Source of the DNA: SIG603 sp964370635
Lineage (GTDB): Bacteria; Bacillota; Clostridia; Oscillospirales; Acutalibacteraceae
NCBI GenBank assembly: GCA_964370635.1
Contig: CAYJJU010000007.1
Span: forward strand, 44,677-108,676
DNA length: 64,000 nt
Reading direction: 5' to 3'
Made by a program: the position numbers and the translations under genes
Shown: positions 7,748 to 16,325 of the stretch, piece by piece
How positions within the stretch are numbered: position 1 is the stretch's first letter
Layout: every line of letters starts with the position of its first letter
The notes under the pieces: model-generated
What the model was told of the DNA's origin: nothing
The model's input: only the letters and a program-made list of their open reading frames with translations
The model's database searches: none

Positions 7748-7776
7748 TTGAAAACTTCGGCAATTTATGTTAAAAT
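7748..7776 (+). promoter_or_regulatory. Promoter of the nicotinate phosphoribosyltransferase gene
   Basis: TTGAAA (7748-7753), 17 bp, TAAAAT (7771-7776), followed by the ribosome site GAAAGGAAG before ATG 7813. Confidence 0.65.
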
Positions 7777-7812
7777 TCAATATATTTTATATAGTGAAAG
7801 GAAGTATAGTAA

Positions 7813-9267
7813 ATGAACAAACTTTCGCGCAAATTAAACCTCACAATGCTAGTGGATTTTTATGAACTTACAATGGCAAACGGTTATTTTTCAAAAGGTA
7901 TCGAAAATAAAATTTGCTATTTTGACATGTTTTTTAGACGTGTGCCCGACAAGGGCGGTTTTGCCATTATGGCAGGGGTCGAACAACTTGTCGAATATCT
8001 GGAGAATTTAAATTTCACCGACGAAGACATATCATACCTTCGCTCTAAAAATATATTTAGGGAAGAATTTTTAGATTATCTTAAAAACTTCACCTTTGAA
8101 TGTGACGTATGGGTAGTACCCGAGGGAACACCGATTTTTCCGGGCGAGCCCATAGTGACGGTAAAAGGCCCAGTAATTCAGGCGCAGTTTATAGAAACTA
8201 TGGTTTTACTTTCGATAAATCATCAAAGTCTTATTGCTACAAAGTCAAATAGAATCGTGCGTGCCGCAGACGGACGTGCCGTGCTAGAGTTTGGCTCAAG
8301 GCGTGCACAGGGCTTTGACGGCGCAGTTTACGGCGCAAGGGCCGCCTATATAGGTGGCTGTACAGGCAGTGCCTGCACCATAAGCGAAATCGATTTCGGT
8401 GTGCCTGCCCTTGGCACCATGGCGCACAGCTGGGTACAACTTTTTGACAGTGAGTACGAGGCATTTAAGACTTATGCCCAGGAGTACCCACAAAATTGCA
8501 CCTTGCTTGTAGACACCTACAGCGTGATGAAATCGGGAGTGCCAAATGCAATAAAGGTATTTAACGAGGTCATAGTCCCAAAAGGATTTAGGCCAAAGGC
8601 CATAAGAATAGACAGTGGTGACATCACCTACCTATCAAAAAAGGCAAGAAAAATGCTTGACGAGGCAGGTTTTCCCGACTGCCAAATATGCGCATCTAAC
8701 TCACTTGATGAGTATATAATACGCGACATGCTCGTTCAAGGGGCAAAAGTAGACAGCTTTGGCGTGGGCGAAAGGCTAATCACCTCGTCATCAGAGCCTG
8801 TGTTTGGCGGAGTTTACAAACTTGTAGCCACTGAAAATGATAGCGGTGAGCTTATTCCAAAAATTAAGATAAGCGAAAATGTTTCAAAAATCACAACACC
8901 GTGCTTCAAAGAAATTTGGCGTCTTATCGACAATGAAACAAACAAGGCTATTGCAGACGTAATTACGCTTCACGGTGAAATTATAGACGACCAACAGCCG
9001 TACACAATTTTCGACCCAGAGCACACTTGGAAGAAAAAGACGGTCGAAAACTTTACAGCAGTACCCCTTAGAAACAAAATTTACGAAAACGGCCAGTGCC
9101 TTTACAATAAAAAAACTTTAGAAGAAATTAAAAATTATTGCAAAGAGCAACTCGACACACTTTGGGACGAAGTCAAGAGATTTGAAAATCCACATACCTA
9201 TTATGTAGACTTTTCAAAAAAACTTTGGGACGAAAGAGAAAAACTTTTGTCAAAACCACTTTATTAG
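7813..9267 (+). CDS. pncB: Nicotinate phosphoribosyltransferase
   Basis: A 484-aa enzyme of NAD salvage that makes nicotinate mononucleotide from nicotinate and PRPP. The N-terminus LVDFYELTMANGYF is characteristic of NAPRTase. Further marks are EFGSRRAQGFDGA, the SCTI/GTMAHSW segment with the conserved His that is phosphorylated in the family, and RIDSGDITYLSKKARKML in the PRPP-binding half. Length fits the Gram-positive type. It is followed directly by rnpB. Confidence 0.93.
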   Translation: MNKLSRKLNLTMLVDFYELTMANGYFSKGIENKICYFDMFFRRVPDKGGFAIMAGVEQLVEYLENLNFTDEDISYLRSKNIFREEFLDYLKNFTFECDVWVVPEGTPIFPGEPIVTVKGPVIQAQFIETMVLLSINHQSLIATKSNRIVRAADGRAVLEFGSRRAQGFDGAVYGARAAYIGGCTGSACTISEIDFGVPALGTMAHSWVQLFDSEYEAFKTYAQEYPQNCTLLVDTYSVMKSGVPNAIKVFNEVIVPKGFRPKAIRIDSGDITYLSKKARKMLDEAGFPDCQICASNSLDEYIIRDMLVQGAKVDSFGVGERLITSSSEPVFGGVYKLVATENDSGELIPKIKISENVSKITTPCFKEIWRLIDNETNKAIADVITLHGEIIDDQQPYTIFDPEHTWKKKTVENFTAVPLRNKIYENGQCLYNKKTLEEIKNYCKEQLDTLWDEVKRFENPHTYYVDFSKKLWDEREKLLSKPLY

Positions 9268-9310
9268 TGTAAAGCTGAACTCACATAATACGAGCTTGGC
9301 TAATTAAATT

Positions 9311-9657
9311 TGCGAGTGAACTGAACAGTTGCGGGTATTACCCTAAAGGGTTTTACCTGAGGAAAGTCCGAGCTCCACAGGGCAAGAATAACGGCTAACG
9401 GCCGCCGGGGGCGACCCTAGGGAAAGTGCAACAGAGATATACCGCCGACTTTGTCGGTAAGGGTGGAAAGGCGAGGTAAGAGCTCACCCCTCAAAAGGAG
9501 ACTTCTTGAGGATGTAAACCCTATTCGGAGCAACACCGTGGCGAAACATTTTGTGCCTGCCCGGCACGTTTCATGGAGGTGGCATGATTTATGTGGCAAC
9601 GCATAAACAAGATAGATGACTGTTTTCAACAGAACTCGGCTTATAGGTTCAGTCGCA
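9311..9657 (+). ncRNA. rnpB: RNase P RNA, bacterial type A-like
   Basis: The catalytic RNA that trims tRNA 5' leaders. The universally conserved core is visible: GAGGAAAGTCCGAGCTCC near the 5' end and ACAGAGATATACCGCC in the middle. The 3' end has AACTCGGCTTATAGGTTCA. P1 is formed by TGCGAGTGAACT at the start and GGTTCAGTCGCA at the end. About 347 nt, followed by a strong terminator. Boundaries come from P1 pairing and are good to a few bases. Confidence 0.93.
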
Positions 9658-9660
9658 TGA

Positions 9661-9695
9661 AAAGCGGACAGATTTTTAATCTGTCCGCTTTTTTT
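9661..9695 (+). terminator. Terminator of rnpB
   Basis: AGCGGACAGAT and ATCTGTCCGCT form an 11-bp stem followed by T6. Confidence 0.9.
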
Positions 9696-9781
9696 AGTTG
9701 AGAGTGGTTGTTCCCTCAAATTTGCCATTACAGTGTAGGGCAAGGGCTCTGCTCTTGCCTTGGGTTTTGCGTAAATCTCAC

Positions 9782-9800
9782 GGGACGGGCGACCCGTCCC
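9782..9800. repeat. GC-rich palindromic repeat, copy 1
   Basis: GGGACGGGCGACCCGTCCC, an imperfect palindrome repeated exactly at 41494-41512. Just upstream (about 9739-9760) is a second GC-rich palindromic segment with GGCAAGGGCTCTGCTCTTGCC-like arms. Both contrast with the AT-rich surroundings and resemble REP-type elements. It abuts the stop codon of the broken HAD gene. Confidence 0.8.
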
Positions 9801-10053
9801 CTACATCCTATTTAATATTTCTGCCATGTCATCAACAATAATAGCCGAGGTAGTAGAAAGTAATTTTTTGTCTTGATGTCCATTTGCTATTAAAATACAA
9901 GGACAGTCAACCTCCCTTGAAACCTCCCAGTCATGTATTGTGTCGCCTATAAAAACAGTTTCTCTTCCAATTTCTTTAATAAGATTTTTTGCACACATCA
10001 ACATCATCAAATAAAGTGCCGTTCCAATCCCAAACAATATTTTTATATTTCAT
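9801..10053 (-). pseudogene. HAD-family phosphatase with internal deletion
   Basis: Both ends of a phosphoglycolate-phosphatase-like protein remain but in different frames. From ATG 10053 the sequence reads MKYKNIVWDWNGTLFDDVDV, the HAD motif I segment, then stops. A second frame continues with NLIKEIGRETVFIGDTIHDW and CPCILIANGHQ, the HAD motif IV region and C-terminus, ending at 9801. The ~110 residues normally between them are missing. AAGGA precedes the ATG. The stop codon falls at the edge of a GC-rich repeat. Confidence 0.8.
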
Positions 10054-10064
10054 AAAATATGTCC

Positions 10065-10469
10065 TTACTTATAAATTATAAGCGGATTGAAATTTTTTAG
10101 TGCTTTGATAAAGGCATCATTATCTTTAAGCGAAATCATTATTTCATCATTTACACTCACATCACTACAATAAACAATTTTAAGCCTATCGAGTGCTGTT
10201 GCAAAACTTTGCCTAGGGTCATTTGTTTTTTCAACACTTTCAATATTTTGAATTTCTATAATTTTTTTATTAACTCCCACTCTTACAATTACTTGTGTTT
10301 CATCTACAAAAACAACACTAGGTAATACCCATATCGTTTGAAATATGATACCAAGTGCTGCTAAAAGTATAGTAGGTAAACTATTCAAACAATATCCACA
10401 TACCATAAATAAAACACAAAATATAATTACAAATGGCACCCACAATCCTGTTTTGCCTTTAAACGTCAT
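10065..10469 (-). CDS. Membrane protein with bacterial PH domain (DUF1200/bPH_4-like)
   Basis: A 134-aa protein. Two hydrophobic segments at about residues 10-45 form a hairpin. The C-terminal ~80 residues (FVDETQVIVRVGVNKKIIEIQNIESVEK, ALDRLKIVY, ISLKDNDAFIKAL) resemble the YyaB-type PH domain with its DRLxI-Y and ISxKDxxxFI signatures. The molecular role of this family is unknown. It sits 11 nt upstream of the broken HAD gene and was probably cotranscribed with it. Confidence 0.68.
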   Translation of the reverse strand: MTFKGKTGLWVPFVIIFCVLFMVCGYCLNSLPTILLAALGIIFQTIWVLPSVVFVDETQVIVRVGVNKKIIEIQNIESVEKTNDPRQSFATALDRLKIVYCSDVSVNDEIMISLKDNDAFIKALKNFNPLIIYK

Positions 10470-10612
10470 ACGCTAGCACCCCTTTTCTAAATAAACAACC
10501 CTTTATTTTTATTATATACTAAGAAAAATATAAGTGCAAGAAGAAGTTCAAATTGTAAAATTCAAGTGCACCTCTTGTAAATTTTTAGGATAAAATCTGC
10601 GACACCGAGTGC

Positions 10613-11746
10613 TTAATCCTTAAACATTTTATTCAGGCTCTCAAGTATGCTCACAACTTTTTCGCGGTTTACATAATATTTCATAGTGCTAGTGTTCATG
10701 TTTTCAATAAAAATTATACCGCTACTTACCAAGGCTCCTATGTGATGTGAAATTGTTGCAGGCGTTATGCCAAGGCGCTCTGCAAGGGTTTTTCCGTTGC
10801 ATGGCGAGTCTAAAAGTGACATGACTATCTCGTATTTCCTCGCCTCACCCAAGCATTTAATTATATTTTGCATCTCTTTTTTAGACGGTTTATTTTTCAC
10901 TAAACTTGAGGCATAGTAGAAAAATACGCCTACGAACATATAATTTTCTATGCTGGTTTTCCCCAAATCTGTTATCCCTGCGCCGTTAAACACCGCCAGA
11001 GAAAAATATATTTTCGGCATATTTTGTTCAGAAAAATTCATATGAAAATATTTTAACAAATCTTTGTCCGTCGCATTTTCTAAAAAATCTTCGAGCGCCT
11101 TTCTGTATTTTTCCATTATAGGCTCTATCATTTTTAAATTATCGACATATATCTCATACACCGTACTGAGCATACTCTCTACTTTTTCTTTATACGTCGC
11201 AAAATTTGTTACAGCACTTAAAATTTTCCATTTTTTTCCGTCTTCAAGCTCTGATTTTTCAAGCTCTTCTAAAAATTTTTCAAAACTATTTATATGCTCT
11301 AAGCCTTCTCTTTCTACAAACGCAGGATTTATTTCCCCTTTGTAAATAAAGGCATGGTACGCCGCCGAGTAAATGCCTGTTTTTTCATCACAGCCTATCA
11401 CACCGCAGACATGAGGTAAATACATGGTGAGCATTGCGGTTATAGAGGTTTCCTCAAACTGCTCTTCATTTTCTACTATCGCACCAAAATATTTTTCTAA
11501 AGTTTCATCGTCTATGTTTGATTTTTCGTATACTGCATTAAAAAACTCCCCCAAAAGTTTCGCATCGTCTAGCAGCTCTTTTCCCTCAGCCTTTGAAATA
11601 TCATGCTCTTTTAAAACTTTTTCCGCCCAAGAAATTACAGTGTATCCATTATCTTCTTTATCACGTTTTATGCGTGCCATAAACTCTAAATACACCATGA
11701 TTTCAATTTCTTTTGCTATTTCAAAACTATGTAGCTTCTGTTCCAT
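10613..11746 (-). CDS. ArsR-like winged-helix regulator with long N-terminal region
   Basis: A 377-aa protein. The winged helix is at the C-terminus: EIVMSLLDSPCNGKTLAERL, recognition segment GITPATISHHIGALVSSGII and wing STMKYYVNREKV. The ~300-residue N-terminal part is helical and acidic with no recognised domain and may sense a ligand. I choose ATG 11746 because GAGG sits 9 nt upstream; in-frame ATGs at 11752 and 11764 lie inside the end of the MFS gene. Overlap with the MFS gene implies coupled expression. It probably acts on the operator cluster at 13012-13083. Confidence 0.8.
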   Translation of the reverse strand: MEQKLHSFEIAKEIEIMVYLEFMARIKRDKEDNGYTVISWAEKVLKEHDISKAEGKELLDDAKLLGEFFNAVYEKSNIDDETLEKYFGAIVENEEQFEETSITAMLTMYLPHVCGVIGCDEKTGIYSAAYHAFIYKGEINPAFVEREGLEHINSFEKFLEELEKSELEDGKKWKILSAVTNFATYKEKVESMLSTVYEIYVDNLKMIEPIMEKYRKALEDFLENATDKDLLKYFHMNFSEQNMPKIYFSLAVFNGAGITDLGKTSIENYMFVGVFFYYASSLVKNKPSKKEMQNIIKCLGEARKYEIVMSLLDSPCNGKTLAERLGITPATISHHIGALVSSGIIFIENMNTSTMKYYVNREKVVSILESLNKMFKD

Positions 11747-12998
11747 TTTCATTTTCCTCTTCATTTATAATGTCAATTTTTTTGCTTATAAAAATATATA
11801 CAGCATATATGGCACACATTAATCCAAAAATTATAAATATAATGTCAACTCCGATAAATGCGGACATTAAAGCAAGCGCAAATGACGCCACGGGCGCACA
11901 GGCGGTTGCAAGCGAATTAAATATGCCTGCTATTCTTGCAAGATACTCTTTTGGCACGGCTTTCATAAAACTTGTGCTTACATTTACGCTAAGCACACCC
12001 GAGGATATTCCAAAAAGTATGCATATGCCTAATACCACCGATATTTTAATCGGCACAATTAAAATCATGGTGCTTAATACCCAAACTGCATATATTCCTG
12101 CCATAAAAAATCCCGATAAGGCAAAAACTTTCTTGCTACTTATTTTATCACAAACTATAGGCGCAAGTAAACCACCAATTACCGTGCCTACAGTCAGTGC
12201 CACCGATGCATATGCATAAATATCTACCGAAAGACTTAGGTAATCACCAATAAAAAGTGCCGCATAAGTGTTTATTGCCGTCGATAAAAAATTTATTATA
12301 ATTGCAATCATACACACATAAAAAATTTTTTTAATGCTAAAAAATGTTTTAATGCCCTCTTTATATTCTCTTATAAATCTTCCTTTTTCCTTTACCTTTT
12401 TTTCAACTTTTTCCTCTTTGTGTTTAATCATTGAAATAATGAAAAATGAGATAACAAAAGTCGCTGCATCAATAATAAATGCAAAGTATATACCTAAAGT
12501 AGCAACTATAAATCCAGTAACCGCAAGGCCTACCACCGTCGCAATTTGTGAAGAGCTTTGGCTAAGCCCCACACCTGTTTCATAATTTTCTTTACTTAAA
12601 ATATGCGGTACAAAGGCGACACCTGCAGGCGTTCTTATTGTTTCAACCGTTGCATTTACAAGCGTTATTATTAGCAGTAGCACAGGATTTAATAAATTTG
12701 CAAGATAAAGAACGGCCACCAGTGCCATAATTATTGCGCCTGATAAATCGGCAAGCATCATAATAACCTTTTTATTTTGTCTTTCCACCCAAACGGCAAT
12801 AAATGACTGCATGACAAGCATTGGAAACAGCGACGCACCTGCAATTACCGCTATCCACACGGGGTCTGCCGTAAGTTCATACACAAGCCATGTAAAGGCG
12901 ATGTTGTCAATACTTGAACCAAAGGCGCTAATCACATTTGCTATAATGAGTTTAATATATCCCTTGTCGTTTCCCAAATTCTTATACTTAGATAACAT
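11727..12998 (-). CDS. MFS exporter (MFS_3-like)
   Basis: A 423-aa protein with about 12 membrane segments. ISAFGSSIDNIAFTWLVYEL, then a loop with WVERQNKKVIMMLAD (the motif A position), are typical of the MFS_3 group of drug and siderophore exporters. ATG 12998 follows GGAG by 8 nt; an in-frame GTG at 13007 lies within that ribosome site. It is the first gene of a two-gene operon with the ArsR-like regulator. This arrangement suggests an inducible efflux pump; the substrate is unknown. Confidence 0.85.
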   Translation of the reverse strand: MLSKYKNLGNDKGYIKLIIANVISAFGSSIDNIAFTWLVYELTADPVWIAVIAGASLFPMLVMQSFIAVWVERQNKKVIMMLADLSGAIIMALVAVLYLANLLNPVLLLIITLVNATVETIRTPAGVAFVPHILSKENYETGVGLSQSSSQIATVVGLAVTGFIVATLGIYFAFIIDAATFVISFFIISMIKHKEEKVEKKVKEKGRFIREYKEGIKTFFSIKKIFYVCMIAIIINFLSTAINTYAALFIGDYLSLSVDIYAYASVALTVGTVIGGLLAPIVCDKISSKKVFALSGFFMAGIYAVWVLSTMILIVPIKISVVLGICILFGISSGVLSVNVSTSFMKAVPKEYLARIAGIFNSLATACAPVASFALALMSAFIGVDIIFIIFGLMCAIYAVYIFISKKIDIINEEENENGTEAT

Positions 12999-13011
12999 TC
13001 TAATCACTCCA

Positions 13012-13083
13012 TTCGATGTTCGTTAAACACATAATAGCATATGATTAGATGTTTGTCAATACAGAAGTTAGATGTTCATCTAA
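13012..13083 (-). promoter_or_regulatory. MFS-regulator promoter with three operator half-sites
   Basis: On the minus strand TTGACA (13054-13059), 17 bp, TATTAT (13031-13036). The 9-mer AACATCTAA occurs twice (plus-strand TTAGATGTT at 13045-13053 inside the spacer and at 13068-13076 upstream). A third version, AACATCGAA, is just upstream of the ribosome site (13012-13020). The upstream one is part of the inverted repeat TTAGATG-TT-CATCTAA (13068-13083). Such placement fits repression by a winged-helix protein. Confidence 0.75.
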
Positions 13084-13091
13084 TTAATTAA

Positions 13092-13112
13092 GGGCGGATT
13101 TAAAATCCGCCC
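13092..13112 (-). terminator. Hairpin at the end of the iol operon
   Basis: GGGCGGATTT and AAATCCGCCC are perfect arms. On the minus strand they are followed by TTAATTAATTAG, a weak T tract. Confidence 0.55.
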
Positions 13113-13155
13113 AATTACTTTAATTTATTCTCTTGACTACAAACGTAGTGAATTA

Positions 13156-14658
13156 TCAAATAGTTCCATCCCAAGTGCTTACCTTGGTGTTTTTCATTTC
13201 TTCTTCATCAAACCAGTGGCTTGTCACACATTTGCTTTCTGTGTAGAATTTAACCCCGTCTTTTCCAAGGCAGTGTAAATCACCAAAGAAAGAGTCTTTG
13301 TGTCCGCTAAATGGAAAAATCCCAATTGGCACAGGGATGCCAACATTGACACCGACCATTCCGCCGTCTGTTTTCATGGTAAATTCTCTTGCGTAGTAAC
13401 CATTTTGAGTGTAAATAACAGAGCCGTTTGCAAATGGATTGTCATTCATTATTTTAACGCCCTCATCAAAATTCTTCACCCTTTTAACACAAAGCACAGG
13501 GCCAAAAATTTCGCTTGTTCCTATAGACATTTCTTCGCTGACATTGTCAAAGATTGTCGGTGCAAGATAAAATCCGTCTTCATAACCTGAAACTGTGACT
13601 TCTCTGCCGTCAAGGATTAAGTCTGCTCCCTCTTCTATGCCTTTTTCTATCCATTTTAAAATGCTTTGTTTGTGACTTTCTGTCACAACAGGACCCATGC
13701 CAGATGTTTTATCATATGCAGGGCCTACTTTTACATTTTTAGCAAGCTCTACAAGTTTTGCCACAAGTTTGTCTGCAATTTGCTCTTCGACCACAACTAC
13801 AGGAAGAGCCATGCATCTCTCGCCGGCACAGCCGAATGCCGCATTTATTATACCGGCAGCCGTTCTGTCTATCGCCGCATCGTTTAACACGAGCGCATGA
13901 TTCTTCGCCTCGCACAAAGCCTGTACTCTTTTACCGTTTTTCGCAGCAACTGAGTAAATATGTTTTCCAACTCCTGTGCTTCCGACGAATGAAATTCCTT
14001 TAACATCTTCATGATTTAAGAAAATTTCTGCCTCATTTCTTGAACAGCTAACTATGTTAAGCACACCGTCTGGAAGTCCTGCTTCCTTATAAATTTCGGC
14101 AAATCTTAAAGCAGTCCTCGGAGTAGTTGTCGAAACTTTTAAGACTATCGTATTACCTGTTGCAATGCATAAGGGTGTCATCCAACCCATAGGTATCATT
14201 GCAGGGAAGTTAAACGGAGTAATGCCGGCAAACACGCCTATAGGCTCTCTGTATAGCACAGTATCAAAACCCTGTGAGGCATTCATTAAGGACTCACCCA
14301 TCATAAGCGACGGTGCAGAGCAGGCAAGCTCTGTGCCTTCTTTTGCTTTTAAGACATCGCCCTTTGCTTCTTCTAGAACTTTTCCGTGCTCTGTCGCAAC
14401 AAGCAGTGTTAGCTCGTCTAAATATTTATCGATTAAGTCGCGCACCTTGTAAAGCACTTGCACTCTTTTCACCACGGGAGTCCTTGACCATTTTTCGTAT
14501 GCGTTTTTAGCCACGGCTATTGCCTCTGTAACTTCATCTGCGGTGCAGCATGGTGCCATGCCTACAATTTCACCTGTGCTTGGGTTATAAATTTCTGTAA
14601 ATTTTGTGGTAGAGGAGCTTTTGTACTCCCCGTTTACGAAATATTTTAAATTTTCCAT
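13156..14658 (-). CDS. iolA: Methylmalonate-semialdehyde dehydrogenase (CoA-acylating)
   Basis: A 500-aa aldehyde dehydrogenase. It performs the last step of inositol breakdown, malonic semialdehyde to acetyl-CoA and CO2. SFVGSTGVGKHIYSVAA is the NAD-binding loop and FGCAGERCMALPVVV contains the catalytic Cys context FGCAGERCMA specific to the MMSDH branch. The end has NVGIPVPIGIFPFSGHKDSF, also diagnostic. GGAG sits 6 nt before ATG 14658; an in-frame ATG at 14670 lacks one. Last gene of the operon. Confidence 0.92.
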   Translation of the reverse strand: MENLKYFVNGEYKSSSTTKFTEIYNPSTGEIVGMAPCCTADEVTEAIAVAKNAYEKWSRTPVVKRVQVLYKVRDLIDKYLDELTLLVATEHGKVLEEAKGDVLKAKEGTELACSAPSLMMGESLMNASQGFDTVLYREPIGVFAGITPFNFPAMIPMGWMTPLCIATGNTIVLKVSTTTPRTALRFAEIYKEAGLPDGVLNIVSCSRNEAEIFLNHEDVKGISFVGSTGVGKHIYSVAAKNGKRVQALCEAKNHALVLNDAAIDRTAAGIINAAFGCAGERCMALPVVVVEEQIADKLVAKLVELAKNVKVGPAYDKTSGMGPVVTESHKQSILKWIEKGIEEGADLILDGREVTVSGYEDGFYLAPTIFDNVSEEMSIGTSEIFGPVLCVKRVKNFDEGVKIMNDNPFANGSVIYTQNGYYAREFTMKTDGGMVGVNVGIPVPIGIFPFSGHKDSFFGDLHCLGKDGVKFYTESKCVTSHWFDEEEMKNTKVSTWDGTI

Positions 14659-14690
14659 TTCATACTCCATTCTGCCGTTTTACGGCAACA

Positions 14691-15383
14691 TTATATTTTT
14701 TCGACGAATTTGACGCCTTTTATGTCACTTATGGTTTCGATAACTTCGTTTACATTTACAACTTGTTTTGCTTTTATCGTCATGACTGAGGCAACTGAGG
14801 AACCTGTGGCAACATTGATATCAGTAAGTTCAATATCTACCACTGTAAGGTCTCTCGCTCGAAGTCTTGCCATGAATTTGCTTAAATGTCCAATTTCGTT
14901 GAACTCGACGTACACATTCATTATATTTGAACGAGAAATCATATAGGTATTAAATTTAGAAATTGCGGTTTCAACAACAATTATCATAAAGCTTCCAAAA
15001 AGTGCAAGCTCATAAAAGCCTATTCCGATTGCAAGTCCCAAAGTTGCAGAGGTCCAGAGTCCTGCGGCTGTGGTAAGCCCTTTAACTTTCTGCCTACCCG
15101 TGACTATTATTGCACCTGCACCGAGAAAACCGATACCGCTTATCACTTGTGCTCCAAATCTTGCAGGGTCTGAACCTTCAAAATACTCTACAATAAATTG
15201 GTTTGTGAGCATCGCAATAGTAGCACCCATGCAAACAATTATATGTGTCTTCATTCCCATGGGTTTGCCCTTTATACCACGCTCAACCCCAACAATACCG
15301 CCACAAATTATGCACAAGATTATTCGAATTGCCATACTCAAAAAGCTTAAATCCTTAAGCCATGGGAAAACATCTATTAGCAA
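14691..15383 (-). CDS. MgtC/SapB-family membrane protein
   Basis: A 230-aa protein. The N-terminal ~140 residues have several membrane segments with GGIVGVERGIKGKPMGMKTH, FGAQVISGIGFLGAGAII and VKGLTTAAGLWTSATLGLA, the MgtC core. The C-terminal ~80 residues are an ACT-like soluble domain. The start is TTG 15383, supported by GGAGG 7 nt upstream. MgtC proteins affect Mg2+ homeostasis and ATP synthase in other bacteria. Its place between iolE and iolA is unexpected, and a link to inositol use is not established. Confidence 0.87.
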   Translation of the reverse strand: MLIDVFPWLKDLSFLSMAIRIILCIICGGIVGVERGIKGKPMGMKTHIIVCMGATIAMLTNQFIVEYFEGSDPARFGAQVISGIGFLGAGAIIVTGRQKVKGLTTAAGLWTSATLGLAIGIGFYELALFGSFMIIVVETAISKFNTYMISRSNIMNVYVEFNEIGHLSKFMARLRARDLTVVDIELTDINVATGSSVASVMTIKAKQVVNVNEVIETISDIKGVKFVEKI

Positions 15384-15413
15384 TACGATCCCTCCATTTT
15401 ATCCTTAAAGCAA

Positions 15414-16310
15414 CTATATTTTTGCATGCTCTCTTATATATTGTCTTGCTTTTACGGCATATTCAAATGGATTTGCTATTTTGGGGTCTTGTTCTGCTTC
15501 TACTAATAACCAACCCTCATAACCTTTGTCCGAGAGCATTTGAAGCAGTGGCTTAAAATCTATGCAACCATCGCCAGGCACTGTAAAAGCACCCAGTCTT
15601 ACGCCTTTTAAAAAGCTTAACTTTTCTTCACGCACCTTATCGACTTGTTTAATTCTAATGTCTTTTAAATGCACGTGTTTTATTCTATCCATATATTTTT
15701 CAAGTATGGAAATAGGCGAAACTCCTGCGTAAAAGAGGTGTCCTGTATCGTATAGCAAAAATACTTTTTCAGGGTCTGTTTCACTCATTAACCTGTCAAT
15801 TTCATCCTCGTTTTGCACAACTGTGCCCATGTGATGATGAAACACAAGTTTCATGCCTTTTTCAAGTGCTAAATCACCCAGTTTTTCAAGTCCGCTTGCA
15901 AGCACTTTCCACTCTTTCTCATTTAAGGTGTATTTGCTCTCAAAAAGAGCTGTTTCCATTTGGCCTTGTACGCTGTGGCTTTGCTCAGACACTACGACTA
16001 CCTTTGCGCCCATTGCGTGTAAAAAATCTCTGTGCGCTATGAAGTCTTTCTTCACCTCTTCAAAGTCTTTTGTGAGCACAAAAGAGCTAAACCAAGCGCT
16101 TGCTATCTCCAAATTTCTGATTTTAAGATGCGCTTTTAAAACTTCTACATCTCTTGGATATTTATTACCTACCTCTGTGCCGTTAAAGCCTGCAAGCGCC
16201 GCTTCGCTTATGCACTGCTCAAAACTGTTCTCCGAGCCTAAATCGGGCATGTCGTCATTGGTCCAAGCTATGGGTGCTATTCCTAGTTTAATTTTACTGT
16301 TTTCAAACAT
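15414..16310 (-). CDS. iolE: Myo-inosose-2 dehydratase
   Basis: A 298-aa TIM-barrel enzyme that removes water from 2-keto-myo-inositol. LGIAPIAWTNDDMPDLG at the start is characteristic of IolE. Metal ligands are likely in VFHHHMGTVVQ, LLYDTGHLFYAG and HVHLKDIR. It starts 15 nt after iolD, with AGGAAAG before the ATG, and the operon order iolD-iolE is conserved. Confidence 0.92.
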   Translation of the reverse strand: MFENSKIKLGIAPIAWTNDDMPDLGSENSFEQCISEAALAGFNGTEVGNKYPRDVEVLKAHLKIRNLEIASAWFSSFVLTKDFEEVKKDFIAHRDFLHAMGAKVVVVSEQSHSVQGQMETALFESKYTLNEKEWKVLASGLEKLGDLALEKGMKLVFHHHMGTVVQNEDEIDRLMSETDPEKVFLLYDTGHLFYAGVSPISILEKYMDRIKHVHLKDIRIKQVDKVREEKLSFLKGVRLGAFTVPGDGCIDFKPLLQMLSDKGYEGWLLVEAEQDPKIANPFEYAVKARQYIREHAKI

Positions 16311-16325
16311 TTTTCTTTCCTCCGA

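Noticed and set aside
9417..9743. 108-codon minus-strand frame
   Set aside because: It lies almost wholly inside the RNase P RNA gene and its terminator.
11424..12219. Long plus-strand frames opposite the ArsR-like and MFS genes
   Set aside because: They are antisense shadows rich in Ser/Ile/Thr with no ribosome site or family similarity; the same holds for other long antisense frames in the iol, ABC and flavoprotein genes.
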